DNA from: Cryobacterium adonitolivorans
GTDB taxonomy: Bacteria; Actinomycetota; Actinomycetes; Actinomycetales; Microbacteriaceae
Direction of reading: 5' to 3'
Length of the DNA: 64,000 nucleotides
Assembly (NCBI RefSeq): GCF_004402695.1
Contig: NZ_SOFL01000005.1
Location: 27,687-91,686, forward strand
A program made the position numbers and the translations under genes. The notes below the pieces were generated by a model. That model did not search any database. It had not been told where the DNA came from and worked only from the letters and a program-made list of their open reading frames with translations. Shown piece by piece: positions 32,846 to 41,679 of the stretch. Every line of letters starts with the position of its first letter. Position 1 is the first letter of the stretch.

Positions 32846-34296
32846 GCAGCAACACCCCGGCGTCCCGCGCCTGGCAGCACCGGGCCGCCGAACTGGGCGA
32901 CCGGCTCCCCACCGGCTTCCAGATCGGAACGGCCACCTCGGCCTTCCAGATCGAGGGCGGCGCCCGCGACGGCGGCCGCGGCGAATCCAGCTGGGACGCC
33001 TTCACCCGCGAGCCCGGGCGCATCCTGGACGGCCAGAACGCGTCGGTCGCCGCCGACCACGTGGGCAAGCTGACAGAGGACGTCACCCTGCTGCGCGAAC
33101 TGGGCGCAGACAGCTACCGATTCTCCTTCGCCTGGCCGCGACTGCAGCCCGACGGCCGGGGATCGCTCAATCGTTCCGGTCTGGCGTTCTACGATCGGCT
33201 GCTCGACCAGTTGCTCGGCAACTCCATCAGCCCGATGGCCACCCTCTCGCACTGGGACACGCCCGCGGCGCTTCGCGGCGGCTGGCTGAACCGGGACACC
33301 GCGATGAGGTTCGGCGACTACGCCCACCAGATGGGAGAGGTCTTCGGCGACCGCATCGACCGGTGGGTCACCATCGCCGATCCGGCGACGGTGATGTTCA
33401 ACGGTTATATGATCGGCGTGCACGCCCCTGGCCAGGCTCTGCTGTTCGACGCGCTGCCGGCCGGCCACCACCAGCTGCTCGCCCACGGCCTCGCCGTGCA
33501 GGGGCTGCGCGCCGCCGACGTGCGCGGCCGGATCGGCCTCGCCAACGTGCATTCGCCGGTGCAGCCCGCCACGGACCGGGAGGCCGACCGCGACGCCGCG
33601 GCCCTCTTCGACCTGCTGCACAACCGGCTCTTCGCCGACCCGGTGCTGCTCGGCCGCTACCCGGACCCCGTCGGGGTGTTCGAGAACGAGCTGCGGTACC
33701 TGCACGAGATCGAGCCGGACGACCTGCGCACCATCCACCAGCCGCTGGACTTCTACGGCGTGGACTACTTCCAGCCCAGCCGGGTGGCGGCCGGGCCGGC
33801 CAAGCCGGTGCGCGTGCCCGACGACCGGCCCGACGAGGAACGCCCGATGATCAGCCGGCTGCCGTTCCACCTCACCCCCTTCCGCGAGCATCCGGTCACC
33901 GGGTTCGGCTGGCCGAACGCACCCGAGTACCTGCCGGTGCTGCTCGCTGAGCTGCGGGACCGCTACGCCGCGGCCCTGCCCCCGGTCTACCTCACCGCGG
34001 GTGGCGCGAGCTATCCCGACCGAACGGATGCGCACGGCGCGGTGACTGATCTGGCGCGCATCGACTACCTGGCCGAGCACTTGGTGGCGGCCGTGGACGC
34101 CGTCGCCCCCGGAGGGCCCGCCGAGGGCGTGAACCTCCTCGGCTACCTGGTCTGGTCGCTGCTGGACGGCTTCGAGTGGGCCGCCGGCTACACCCAACGC
34201 TTCGGCCTGGTCTACGTCGACTTCACCGACCCCACCCGCCCCCGCACCCCCAAGCTCTCCTATACCTGGCTCCAGCAGGTCCTCAGCTCCCGCTAA
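32842..34296 (+). CDS. GH1 beta-glucosidase-like protein lacking both catalytic glutamates
   Basis: The fold is clearly glycoside hydrolase family 1: GFQIGTATSAFQIEGGA at the start, SHWDTPAALRGGWLNRDTA, GVHAPG and the C-terminal SLLDGFEWAAGYTQRFGLVYVD. The acid/base motif, normally T-x-N-E-P, reads TIADP (D180 in place of Glu, A179 in place of Asn). The nucleophile motif, normally T-E-N-G, reads LTAGG (A386 in place of Glu). It should therefore not hydrolyse glycosides by the usual mechanism. The reading frame is intact at 484 aa, so it is not a decayed pseudogene. The ATG overlaps the oxidase stop by 4 bases. Confidence 0.9.
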   Translation: MSSNTPASRAWQHRAAELGDRLPTGFQIGTATSAFQIEGGARDGGRGESSWDAFTREPGRILDGQNASVAADHVGKLTEDVTLLRELGADSYRFSFAWPRLQPDGRGSLNRSGLAFYDRLLDQLLGNSISPMATLSHWDTPAALRGGWLNRDTAMRFGDYAHQMGEVFGDRIDRWVTIADPATVMFNGYMIGVHAPGQALLFDALPAGHHQLLAHGLAVQGLRAADVRGRIGLANVHSPVQPATDREADRDAAALFDLLHNRLFADPVLLGRYPDPVGVFENELRYLHEIEPDDLRTIHQPLDFYGVDYFQPSRVAAGPAKPVRVPDDRPDEERPMISRLPFHLTPFREHPVTGFGWPNAPEYLPVLLAELRDRYAAALPPVYLTAGGASYPDRTDAHGAVTDLARIDYLAEHLVAAVDAVAPGGPAEGVNLLGYLVWSLLDGFEWAAGYTQRFGLVYVDFTDPTRPRTPKLSYTWLQQVLSSR

Positions 34297-34311
34297 ACCC
34301 GCCCACACCTC

Positions 34312-34374
34312 CCGCGAACTGTGAGTTAAGCACCTAAAACGAGCCCGTGATGGTGCTTAGCTCACAGTTCGCGG
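34312..34374. repeat. Long palindrome between convergent genes (23-bp arms)
   Basis: Arms at 34312-34334 and 34352-34374 are inverted copies with one mismatch, around a 17-base loop. The outer ends read CCGCGAACTGTGAG and CTCACAGTTCGCGG. Like the element at 10051-10118, it fills a gap between two converging genes and has no T run. Confidence 0.88.
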
Positions 34375-34379
34375 AGGGG

Positions 34380-35114
34380 CTAGGGGGTTCTGCGGCGCAG
34401 GGTGAGGGAAGCCAACACCACCGCGCCGGCTATCCAGGCCAGGATGACGAGAAGCTCGCCGACCACGTAAGCGTCGTCGTGGCTTCCGGTGGCCACTGCG
34501 GTGAGGGCGTCGATGGCATGCGAGAGCGGCAGCGCGTCCCCGATCGCCTGCAGCACCGCCGGCAACTGGTCGCGGGGCAGGAAGATGCCGCCGAGCAGGA
34601 TCTGCGGGAAAACCAGCAGCGGCATGAACTGCACGACCTGGAATTCAGTGCGGGCGAAGGCGCTCGCGAGCAGGCCGAGGGTGGTGCCGAGCACGGCGTC
34701 CGCGACCGCGACGGCCACCAGCAGCCAGATCGATCCGGCGATGCTCAGCCCGCAGACCGTGACGGCGAACAGCACCGCGATGCTGGACTGCAGCACCGCC
34801 AGCAGCCCGAATGCCAGCGTGTACCCGAGGATCAGGTCGCCGCGGCCCAGCGGCATCGACAGCAACCGCTCGAGGGTGCCGGTGCGGCGCTCCCGCAGGG
34901 TGGTGATGCTGGTGACCAGGAACATCACGATGAACGGGAACAGGGCGATCATCGCCGGTCCCACGGTCTCGAACACCGCCGTGTCGGAGAAGATCCAGGC
35001 CACCAGACCGATCAGCAGGCTCGGCACGATCAACAGCAGCACGACGGTGCGCGGGTCGTGCCGGATCTGGGTGAGGACCCGGCCGGCGGTGGCGAGAGTG
35101 CGTGACACGTTCAT
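34380..35114 (-). CDS. ABC-2 type transporter permease
   Basis: A 244-aa membrane protein with six hydrophobic segments. The conserved ABC-2 core is visible: LRERRTGTLERLLSMPLGRGDLILGY and the later PLLVFPQILLGGIFLPRDQLP. It would export a lipid, drug or polysaccharide with the ATPase encoded just upstream, whose stop overlaps its ATG by 4 bases. Substrate unknown. Confidence 0.9.
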   Translation of the reverse strand: MNVSRTLATAGRVLTQIRHDPRTVVLLLIVPSLLIGLVAWIFSDTAVFETVGPAMIALFPFIVMFLVTSITTLRERRTGTLERLLSMPLGRGDLILGYTLAFGLLAVLQSSIAVLFAVTVCGLSIAGSIWLLVAVAVADAVLGTTLGLLASAFARTEFQVVQFMPLLVFPQILLGGIFLPRDQLPAVLQAIGDALPLSHAIDALTAVATGSHDDAYVVGELLVILAWIAGAVVLASLTLRRRTP

Positions 35115-35833
35115 TCGCGCTCCTCGATGAGGGTGAGGAAGGCGGCCTCGATGTCCGTGGTGCCGGTGGCCGCGAGCAGCCCATCCGGGGTGTCGTCGGC
35201 GAGGACCTCACCTCCGCGCATGAGCAGCAGCCTGTCGCAGCGGGCCGCCTCGTCCATCACGTGGCTGGACACCAGGAGGCTTGTTCCCCCGGCCGCGAGG
35301 CGGTGGAACAGCGCCCACAGGTCACGTCGCAGCACCGGATCCAGGCCCACGGTGGGTTCGTCGAGCACCAGCAGCTCCGGAGAGCCGAGCAGCGCCACGG
35401 CCAGCGACACCCGGCTGCGCTGCCCGCCGGAGAGCGACCCGGTCAGCTGCCCCGCATTGGGGCCGAGGTCCGTCGCCTCGAGAACCCGGCCAACGTCGGC
35501 ACGGCCGGCGCCGAGCACGGCCCGGAAATAGTCCAGGTTCTGCCGCACGGTCAGGTCGTCGTAGACGCTCGCCTCCTGGGTCACGTAGCCCACCCGCCGG
35601 CGCAGGGATGCGCTGCCGGCCGGCTGGCCGAACACCGACACCGATCCCGACTGCACGACCTGCACCCCGACGATGGCGCGCATCAGGGTGGTCTTGCCCG
35701 ATCCGCTCGGGCCGATCAGGCCCACGACGAGCCCGGCGGGGATGGTGAGGGACAGCGCGTCCAACACCTTCCGGGAGCCGCGCCGCGCGTGCAGGTCGGA
35801 CACCGAGACGGCCGGCTCGACAAAGTGTTCCAT
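35111..35833 (-). CDS. ABC transporter ATP-binding protein (exporter, DrrA-like)
   Basis: A 240-aa ATPase. Walker A is GLIGPSGSGKTTLM, the signature is LSGGQRSRVSLAVAL, and Walker B is LLVLDEPTVGLDP with switch histidine in VSSHVMDEA. It pairs with the ABC-2 permease through a 4-base ATGA overlap. Related two-gene exporters carry drugs or lipids. A possible -10 (AATAAT) lies 6 bases upstream of the ATG. Confidence 0.92.
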   Translation of the reverse strand: MEHFVEPAVSVSDLHARRGSRKVLDALSLTIPAGLVVGLIGPSGSGKTTLMRAIVGVQVVQSGSVSVFGQPAGSASLRRRVGYVTQEASVYDDLTVRQNLDYFRAVLGAGRADVGRVLEATDLGPNAGQLTGSLSGGQRSRVSLAVALLGSPELLVLDEPTVGLDPVLRRDLWALFHRLAAGGTSLLVSSHVMDEAARCDRLLLMRGGEVLADDTPDGLLAATGTTDIEAAFLTLIEERE

Positions 35834-35839
35834 GCCAGC

Positions 35840-35845
35840 ATTATT
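35840..35845 (-). promoter_or_regulatory. -10-like element of the ABC exporter operon
   Basis: AATAAT on the minus strand ends 6 bases before the ATG at 35833, in line with leaderless starts elsewhere in the window. Confidence 0.35.
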
Positions 35846-35981
35846 CGCCGGTCAGCGGCCAAAGTCACGCCCTTCGTGAGGTGATTCCTTGGAGTGTTAT
35901 GGGAAGCACATGGGAGCCCCAGCGTGCCTCGTTATGATGGGGCTCTCATCACCACAGGTTCAATCGCAAGGAGACGTCGCC

Positions 35982-36548
35982 ATGGAATGGCTCATCCCGG
36001 TCCTCATCGTTGTCGTGATTGTGGCGATCGCGGGTATCTATCTGTGGGCGACCTACAACTCGCTCATCACCCTCAAGGTGCGAGTGGATGAGGCGTGGAG
36101 CGACATCACCGTGCAGCTCAAGCGTCGTGCGGACCTCATCCCCAACCTCATCGAGACGGTCAAGGGCTATGCCGCCCACGAGAAGTCGGTCTTCGAGAAC
36201 GTGACCAAGGCGCGCGCCGAGACCCTCTCCGCCCAGGGCCCGGTGGATGCCGCCGCGGCCGAGAACCACATGCAGACCGCACTGAAGAGCATCTTCGCCG
36301 TCGCCGAGGCCTACCCTCAACTGCAGGCCAGCCAGAACTACCTGCAGTTGCAGGGTGAGCTGGTCGACACCGAAGACAAGATCCAGGCCTCGCGCCGGTT
36401 CTACAACGGTGGCGTACGCGAACTGAACACCAAGATCCAGGTCTTCCCGAACCACCTGTTCGCGAAGAACCTCGGCTTCAGCCAGCGCGAGTTCTTCGAG
36501 GTCAGCGACGCCGCGGCCATCGCCGAACCGCCCCGCGTGCAGTTCTAG
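35982..36548 (+). CDS. lemA: LemA family protein
   Basis: A 188-aa protein with one N-terminal membrane helix (LIPVLIVVVIVAIAGIYLWA) and a helical bundle carrying the LemA signature VRVDEAWSDITVQLKRRADLIPNL. The exact function of LemA is unknown; it is commonly found next to HtpX, as here, 21 bases upstream of htpX. ATG 35982 with AAGGAG 8 bases upstream was chosen; the frame opens 93 bases earlier. Confidence 0.93.
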   Translation: MEWLIPVLIVVVIVAIAGIYLWATYNSLITLKVRVDEAWSDITVQLKRRADLIPNLIETVKGYAAHEKSVFENVTKARAETLSAQGPVDAAAAENHMQTALKSIFAVAEAYPQLQASQNYLQLQGELVDTEDKIQASRRFYNGGVRELNTKIQVFPNHLFAKNLGFSQREFFEVSDAAAIAEPPRVQF

Positions 36549-36569
36549 CGACACCACCGAAGAGGACCC

Positions 36570-37454
36570 ATGTATAGCGCGATCGCGCGAAATAAGCGCA
36601 ACACCGTCTTCATCATCGTGTTGTTCGTGTTGATCATCTCCGGGCTCGGCTGGCTCGCCGGCGTCGCCTACGGTGTGCAGGGCCCCGGCGTGCTCATCCT
36701 CACCCTGGTGATCGCCGGCGGCTACGCGCTCATCCAGTACTTCGCGGCGGGCCGCCAGTCGATCGCCATGAGCGGCGGCATCCGGGTGAACAGCGTCACC
36801 GATCACCCCCGGCTCTGGCGCATCGTGGAGAACCTGTCGATCACCACGGGCACACCGATGCCCGAGGTGTACATCATCAACGACCCGGCGCCCAACGCCT
36901 TCGCAACCGGCCGTGACCCCAAGCACGCCATCGTGGCCGCCACCACCGGCCTGCTCGACATCATGGACGACGCCGAGCTGGAGGGCGTCATGGCCCACGA
37001 GATCGGGCACGTGCGCAACTACGACATCCGCGTCTCGATGATCGTGTTCGGCCTGGTCGTGGCTGTCGGCTTCATCTCGGACATCTTCCTGCGGATGGCG
37101 TTCTTCGGCCGAGGCAACAACAACAACGGCAACCCCATCGTGCTGGTGTTCGGCCTCGTCGCCATGATCGTGGCGCCGCTGATCGCCTCGGTCGTGCAGC
37201 TGGCCGTGTCGCGTCAGCGCGAGTACCTGGCGGATGCCACCGGCGCGCTCACCACCCGGCAGCCGGATGCCCTGGCCAGCGCCCTGGCCAAGCTGGGCGA
37301 GTACGGCCGGCCGATGCGCAAGCAGAACACCTCGATGGCGCACCTGTGGATCGCCGACCCGCTCAAGCCCGGCGTGATGGGCAAGCTCTTCGCCACCCAC
37401 CCGCCGCTGACCGAGCGCATCGAGCGCTTGCACGCGATGGGCAGCACGTTCTAG
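36570..37454 (+). CDS. htpX: M48 family membrane metalloprotease HtpX
   Basis: A 294-aa zinc endopeptidase that degrades damaged membrane proteins. Two N-terminal membrane helices precede the domain with zinc motif HEIGH (residues 143-147), and a third zinc ligand lies in QREYLADATGA. Another hydrophobic pair sits between the two motifs. Its ATG is preceded by GAGGA. It forms an operon with lemA, a common pairing. Confidence 0.95.
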   Translation: MYSAIARNKRNTVFIIVLFVLIISGLGWLAGVAYGVQGPGVLILTLVIAGGYALIQYFAAGRQSIAMSGGIRVNSVTDHPRLWRIVENLSITTGTPMPEVYIINDPAPNAFATGRDPKHAIVAATTGLLDIMDDAELEGVMAHEIGHVRNYDIRVSMIVFGLVVAVGFISDIFLRMAFFGRGNNNNGNPIVLVFGLVAMIVAPLIASVVQLAVSRQREYLADATGALTTRQPDALASALAKLGEYGRPMRKQNTSMAHLWIADPLKPGVMGKLFATHPPLTERIERLHAMGSTF

Positions 37455-37467
37455 AGCACCGAACGGG

Positions 37468-38679
37468 CTAGCGGGCGAGCTCGGCGGCCAGACCGGCGGC
37501 AAGGGTGCCGCGGGGGACCACCTCGATGTCGGACAGGCCCTGCCAGGCCGCGGTGCTGCGGAGCACCTCGGCCAGCCGTGCGGCGGTGTCGGCGGGCGCT
37601 GTGGGCTCGGCCCAGCTGGCCTGCACCCGCAGCACCCCGGCCTGCCTGTCGTTCTTGAGGTCGACGCGGCCCACGATGGTGTCGCCGAGCAGCACCGGCA
37701 ACACGTAGTAGCCGAACTGCCGCTTTTCCTGTGGCGTGTAGATCTCGATGCGGTAGTGGAAGTCGAACAGCCGCTCTGCCCGCGCCCGCTCCCAGACCAC
37801 CGGGTCGAACGGGCTGAGCACGGCCGCGGCATCCATGCGGCGGGGCAGCCGGGCGTCCCGGTGCAGCCAGGCGGCGCCGGCGGCCCCGCCCCGGCCCCAA
37901 CCGGGAACCTCAACCGGGATGAGCTCACCCGCATCCTCGAGCTCGGCGATGGCTACTCGGGTGGGTTCGGTGCGCAACCGGAAGTAGTCGGCCAGGTCTT
38001 TCACCGTGCCGATGCCGTGTGCCAGGGCCGCCTGATTGATGAGGGCACGGTGGGCGTCGGCGGCCGGCACCTCCCGGTCGAGCAGGTCGGTCGGGAAGAC
38101 GTGCTCGGGCAGGGCGTAAACCCTCTCGAACCGCTGGCGACCGCCGCTGACCACGTCGCCCCAGCGGAATAGGGTCTCCAGGCCGATCTTCACGTCCGAC
38201 CAGCCCCACCAGGGGCCGCTGCGCTTGTTGGCGTCGTGCTCGATCGCGCTGGCGCGCATCGGGCCGTTGGCGGCCAGCTCGGCCCGCAGCCAGGCCAACA
38301 TGGGGGCGTTCTCCTGCGACCAGTGGGCGTCGTCGGCGGCTGCCCTGTCACGGAAGGCCTGCATCCGCCAGCGGAACAGCGGCCAGTCCTCCACCGGGAT
38401 CAGCGACGCCTCATGCACCCAGTACTCGGTCAGGCGGGGACTCGCGCCGCTCGAGAGCCGGTCGAGCTGCGCCTTGTCGTAGGGGCCGAGGCGGCTGAAC
38501 GCCGGCACGTAGTGGCTGCGCTCGAACACGTTCACCGAGTCGATCTGCAACAGGCCGAGCCGCTCCACTAGCGCACCGAGCTGACGGATCCCTGGCGCGG
38601 CCGCCGGGACCGGGCGGCCGAAACCCTGTGCGGCGAGTGCGACACGGCGGGCGAGGGCGGGGGAGATCGTCTGGAGCAC
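37468..38679 (-). CDS. YcaQ/AlkX-like DNA glycosylase (HTH_42 winged-helix family)
   Basis: A 403-aa protein of the HTH_42 superfamily that includes interstrand-crosslink DNA glycosylases (AlkZ, YcaQ). The catalytic motif appears as Q-I-D in RLGLLQIDSVNVFERSHY, the YcaQ/AlkX type rather than the AlkZ Q-x-Q type. Other family segments are LTEYWVHEASLIP and VLSPFDPVVWERARAERLFDF. It would remove bulky or crosslinked bases (inference from family). The GTG start has TAGGGT 6 bases upstream and no ribosome site, suggesting a leaderless mRNA. It converges on htpX. Confidence 0.85.
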   Translation of the reverse strand: MLQTISPALARRVALAAQGFGRPVPAAAPGIRQLGALVERLGLLQIDSVNVFERSHYVPAFSRLGPYDKAQLDRLSSGASPRLTEYWVHEASLIPVEDWPLFRWRMQAFRDRAAADDAHWSQENAPMLAWLRAELAANGPMRASAIEHDANKRSGPWWGWSDVKIGLETLFRWGDVVSGGRQRFERVYALPEHVFPTDLLDREVPAADAHRALINQAALAHGIGTVKDLADYFRLRTEPTRVAIAELEDAGELIPVEVPGWGRGGAAGAAWLHRDARLPRRMDAAAVLSPFDPVVWERARAERLFDFHYRIEIYTPQEKRQFGYYVLPVLLGDTIVGRVDLKNDRQAGVLRVQASWAEPTAPADTAARLAEVLRSTAAWQGLSDIEVVPRGTLAAGLAAELAR

Positions 38680-38685
38680 GCCTCG

Positions 38686-38691
38686 ACCCTA
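38686..38691 (-). promoter_or_regulatory. -10 element of the YcaQ-like gene (leaderless)
   Basis: TAGGGT on the minus strand ends 6 bases before the GTG at 38679. Confidence 0.45.
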
Positions 38692-38820
38692 CCGGCGGCC
38701 GGCGACATCCGACGTTCACGGCGTGTTCAACCCCACGGCTCACGCACGCCACCCACCGCTTCTAGTCTCGCAGCGAACGGTACACCCCGTCATTACCCTG
38801 CTCTCTCATACGGAGGACCC

Positions 38821-39960
38821 TTGCTTACAACCCGCACCCTGGCCGCTTCCATCGCCGCGACCGCCATCGTCGCCCTCACCCTCACTGGCTGCGCGGGCGG
38901 CGCCGCCGAGGCGACCGGTACCGACGGCTCCGTCGACGCGGCCACCGCGACCAGCATCTCCGCCTTCGGCGACCTGGCCGCCCTCGAGGCCGCCGCAAAC
39001 GCGGAGGGCGCCCTGAACGTCATCGCCCTCCCGCGCGACTGGGCCAACTACGGCGCCGTGCTGGACCTCTTCGCCGAGACGTACCCCGACATCACCATCA
39101 CGGAGGCCGCCCCCGACGGTTCCAGCGCCGAGGAGATCCAGGCGGCAGAGAACCTGGCCGGCCAGGACACCGCCCCAGACGTCTTCGACCTCGGCCTGGC
39201 CGTGGCCCTCTCCAGCACCGACCAGTTCGCCCCGTACCAGGTGGCCACCTGGTCCGAGATCCCCGACGCGCTGAAGGAGGAGAGCGGCCTGTACGTGGGC
39301 GACTATGGCGGATACATGGCCGTCGGCTACGACCCCGACGCCGTTCCCGCACCGGAGAACCTGGCCGATCTTCTCGGCGCGGAGTACAAGGGCAAGGTCG
39401 CCATCAACGGCGACCCGACCCAGGCCGGCGCGGCCTTCGCCGCCGTCGGCATGGCCGCCGTGCAGAACGACGGTTCCGTCGACGATTTCCAGGCCGGCAT
39501 CGACTTCTTCAGCGACCTCAACGCCGCAGGGAACTTCGTGAAGGTCGACCCGACCCCGGCCACCATCGCGTCGGGTGAAACCCCCGTCGTGTTCGACTGG
39601 GACTACCTCAACCTGGGCTACGGCGCCCAGCTGGAGGGCGAGCGCAACTGGGAGGTCGTGGTCTTCCCCGGTACCGGATACGCCGGCTACTACAACCAGG
39701 CGATCAACAAGGATGCCCCGCACCCCGCGGCCGCCCGCCTCTGGCAGGAGTTCCTCTACAGCGACGACGCCCAGAACCTCTGGCTCGCCGGTGGCGCCCG
39801 CCCCGCACGCGCCGACGCCATGGCAGAGGCCGGCACCATCGACGCCGACCTGTTCGACGCCCTGCCCGCCGTGCCGGACACCACCGTGGTCCCCACCGCC
39901 GACCAGAGCACGGCAGCGGCCACGCTCCTCGGCGAGAAGTGGGCCGCGGCTGTCCAGTAG
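38821..39960 (+). CDS. ABC transporter substrate-binding lipoprotein (PotD/iron/phosphonate type)
   Basis: A 379-aa lipoprotein with a signal peptide ending LTLTGC (lipidated C24). The body is a type II periplasmic binding fold similar to polyamine, ferric-iron and 2-aminoethylphosphonate receptors: NVIALPRDWANYGAVLDLF near the start, PDVFDLGLAVALS, and the late HPAAARLWQEFLYSDDAQNLW typical of the class. The TTG start has GGAGGA 4 bases upstream. It opens an operon with two permeases and an ATPase. The ligand is not known. Confidence 0.9.
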   Translation: MLTTRTLAASIAATAIVALTLTGCAGGAAEATGTDGSVDAATATSISAFGDLAALEAAANAEGALNVIALPRDWANYGAVLDLFAETYPDITITEAAPDGSSAEEIQAAENLAGQDTAPDVFDLGLAVALSSTDQFAPYQVATWSEIPDALKEESGLYVGDYGGYMAVGYDPDAVPAPENLADLLGAEYKGKVAINGDPTQAGAAFAAVGMAAVQNDGSVDDFQAGIDFFSDLNAAGNFVKVDPTPATIASGETPVVFDWDYLNLGYGAQLEGERNWEVVVFPGTGYAGYYNQAINKDAPHPAAARLWQEFLYSDDAQNLWLAGGARPARADAMAEAGTIDADLFDALPAVPDTTVVPTADQSTAAATLLGEKWAAAVQ

Positions 39961-39967
39961 ATTCCGT

Positions 39968-40810
39968 GTGCCGGCAGCAGCCTTCGGGCTGCTGCCGTTC
40001 GCGGTCTACGTGCTGCTCTTCCTGGCCCTGCCGACCCTGATCGCGGTCGGCACCGGCTTTCTCGGCAATGATGGCGGCTTCACCCTCGACACCGTCGCTG
40101 CGCTCGGCGACCCCGTGGTCCTGGCCGCCTTCGGCAGCTCGATCTGGTTGTCGGCCCTCACCGCGATCATCGGCGCCGTCGTGGGCGCCCTGGTCTGCTA
40201 CGCCCTCCTCGGTGCCCGCCCCGACGGGGCGTTGCGTTCCACCGTCGACTCGCTCAGCAGCGTGATCGCCCAGTTCGGCGGCGCCATGCTCGCCTTCGCG
40301 TTCACGGCGACCATCGGCATCCAGGGCATGGTCACCCTGCTGCTGCAGGAGCGCCTGGGCATCGACATCTTCGCCGACGGCGTCTGGCTCTACGAACTGC
40401 CCGGCCTGGTGCTGCCGTACATCTACTTTCAGGTGCCCCTCATGATCATCACTTTCATGCCGGCGCTCGCGTCGCTCAAGCCGACCTGGGCGGAGGCCAA
40501 CGCCACCCTCGGCGGCACCGCGCGCACCTACTGGCTGCGTATCGGCCTGCCGGTGCTGGCGCCGTCGTTCCTGGGCAGCCTGCTGCTCCTGTTCGCCAAC
40601 GCATTCTCGTCGTACGCCACGGCCGCCACCCTCACCAGCCAGGGCGCGCAGATCGTCCCCCTGCAGATCCGGTCGGCGCTGACCAGCGAGACCATGCTCG
40701 GCCGGGAGAACCTTGCCGGTGCGCTGGCCCTGGGCATGATCCTCGTGATGACCGTCGTGATGATCGGCTACTCCCGTCTGCAGTCCCGTGCCGCGAGGTG
40801 GCAACGATGA
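39968..40810 (+). CDS. ABC transporter permease, first subunit (PotB-like)
   Basis: A 280-aa membrane protein with six predicted helices. The EAA loop is TWAEANATLGGTARTYWLRIGLPVLAP. The GTG at 39968, 7 bases after the binding-protein stop, is the best start because a hydrophobic helix begins at once; no strong Shine-Dalgarno is seen, so it probably depends on translation of the gene before it. Its stop overlaps the second permease's ATG by 4 bases. Confidence 0.88.
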   Translation: MPAAAFGLLPFAVYVLLFLALPTLIAVGTGFLGNDGGFTLDTVAALGDPVVLAAFGSSIWLSALTAIIGAVVGALVCYALLGARPDGALRSTVDSLSSVIAQFGGAMLAFAFTATIGIQGMVTLLLQERLGIDIFADGVWLYELPGLVLPYIYFQVPLMIITFMPALASLKPTWAEANATLGGTARTYWLRIGLPVLAPSFLGSLLLLFANAFSSYATAATLTSQGAQIVPLQIRSALTSETMLGRENLAGALALGMILVMTVVMIGYSRLQSRAARWQR

Positions 40811-41679
40811 CGGCCGGCATCGGCACGGCTCGCGGCGTGGCCCACGCGCCCGGCCGGCTCACCCGGATGCTGATCCTCGGCGGGGTCGGCCTGGTCTTCG
40901 CGGTGCCGATCCTCGCCATGATCGAGTTCACCCTGCGGCGTGGCCTGGTCGGCGGCTACGACTTCCAACGGTGGATCGAGCTGTTCCAGAACGGCCTGAC
41001 CGGTGAGTACGCCCCGATTCTGGCGGCCCTGGTCAACTCGGTGGGCCTGGCCGTCGGCACCGTCGCGATCGTGCTCGTGCTGCTGGTGCCGACGATGCTG
41101 CTCGTGCACATCCGGTTCCCGCGCCTCCGCCGCACGCTGGAGATCCTCTGCATCCTGCCCATCTCGATCCCCGCCATCGTCCTCGTGGTGGGTCTGGCCC
41201 CGGTGTTCAGCGTGCTGGCCCGGTACGTGGGCAGCGGTGTCTGGACGCTGGCGTTCGCGTACGGCATCACCGTGCTGCCGTTCGCCTACCGGGCGATCCA
41301 GTCCAACCTGGACGGCGTGGACGTGCGCACGCTCAGCGAGGCGGCGCGTACCCTCGGCGCCGGCTGGGCCGGCGTATTGCTGCGGGTGCTCGTGCCGAAC
41401 CTCCGCCGCGGCATCCTGGCCGGCGCGTTCATCGCCGTGGCCGTGGTTCTGGGCGAGTTCACCATCGCGTCGCTGCTGAGCCGGGTCAACCTGCAGACCG
41501 CGCTCGTGGTGGTGAGCAAGAACGACCCGTACAGCGCCGTGATCCTCTCGCTGCTGGCGCTGTTCGTGGCGTTCCTGCTGCTCCTCGCCATTGGCCGGCT
41601 CGGCACCGAACGTCGCCGGCCGGCGCGCGCATTCACCCCCACCCCGACCACCTCGACCTCCGGCGGAGACCAGTCATGA
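40807..41679 (+). CDS. ABC transporter permease, second subunit (PotC-like)
   Basis: A 290-aa membrane protein with six predicted helices and an EAA loop SEAARTLGAGWAGVLLRVLVPNLRRG. The ATG at 40807 overlaps the previous stop (ATGA) and is preferred to a GTG 9 bases earlier. It pairs with the first permease to form the channel. Its stop overlaps the ATPase ATG by 4 bases. Confidence 0.9.
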   Translation: MTAGIGTARGVAHAPGRLTRMLILGGVGLVFAVPILAMIEFTLRRGLVGGYDFQRWIELFQNGLTGEYAPILAALVNSVGLAVGTVAIVLVLLVPTMLLVHIRFPRLRRTLEILCILPISIPAIVLVVGLAPVFSVLARYVGSGVWTLAFAYGITVLPFAYRAIQSNLDGVDVRTLSEAARTLGAGWAGVLLRVLVPNLRRGILAGAFIAVAVVLGEFTIASLLSRVNLQTALVVVSKNDPYSAVILSLLALFVAFLLLLAIGRLGTERRRPARAFTPTPTTSTSGGDQS

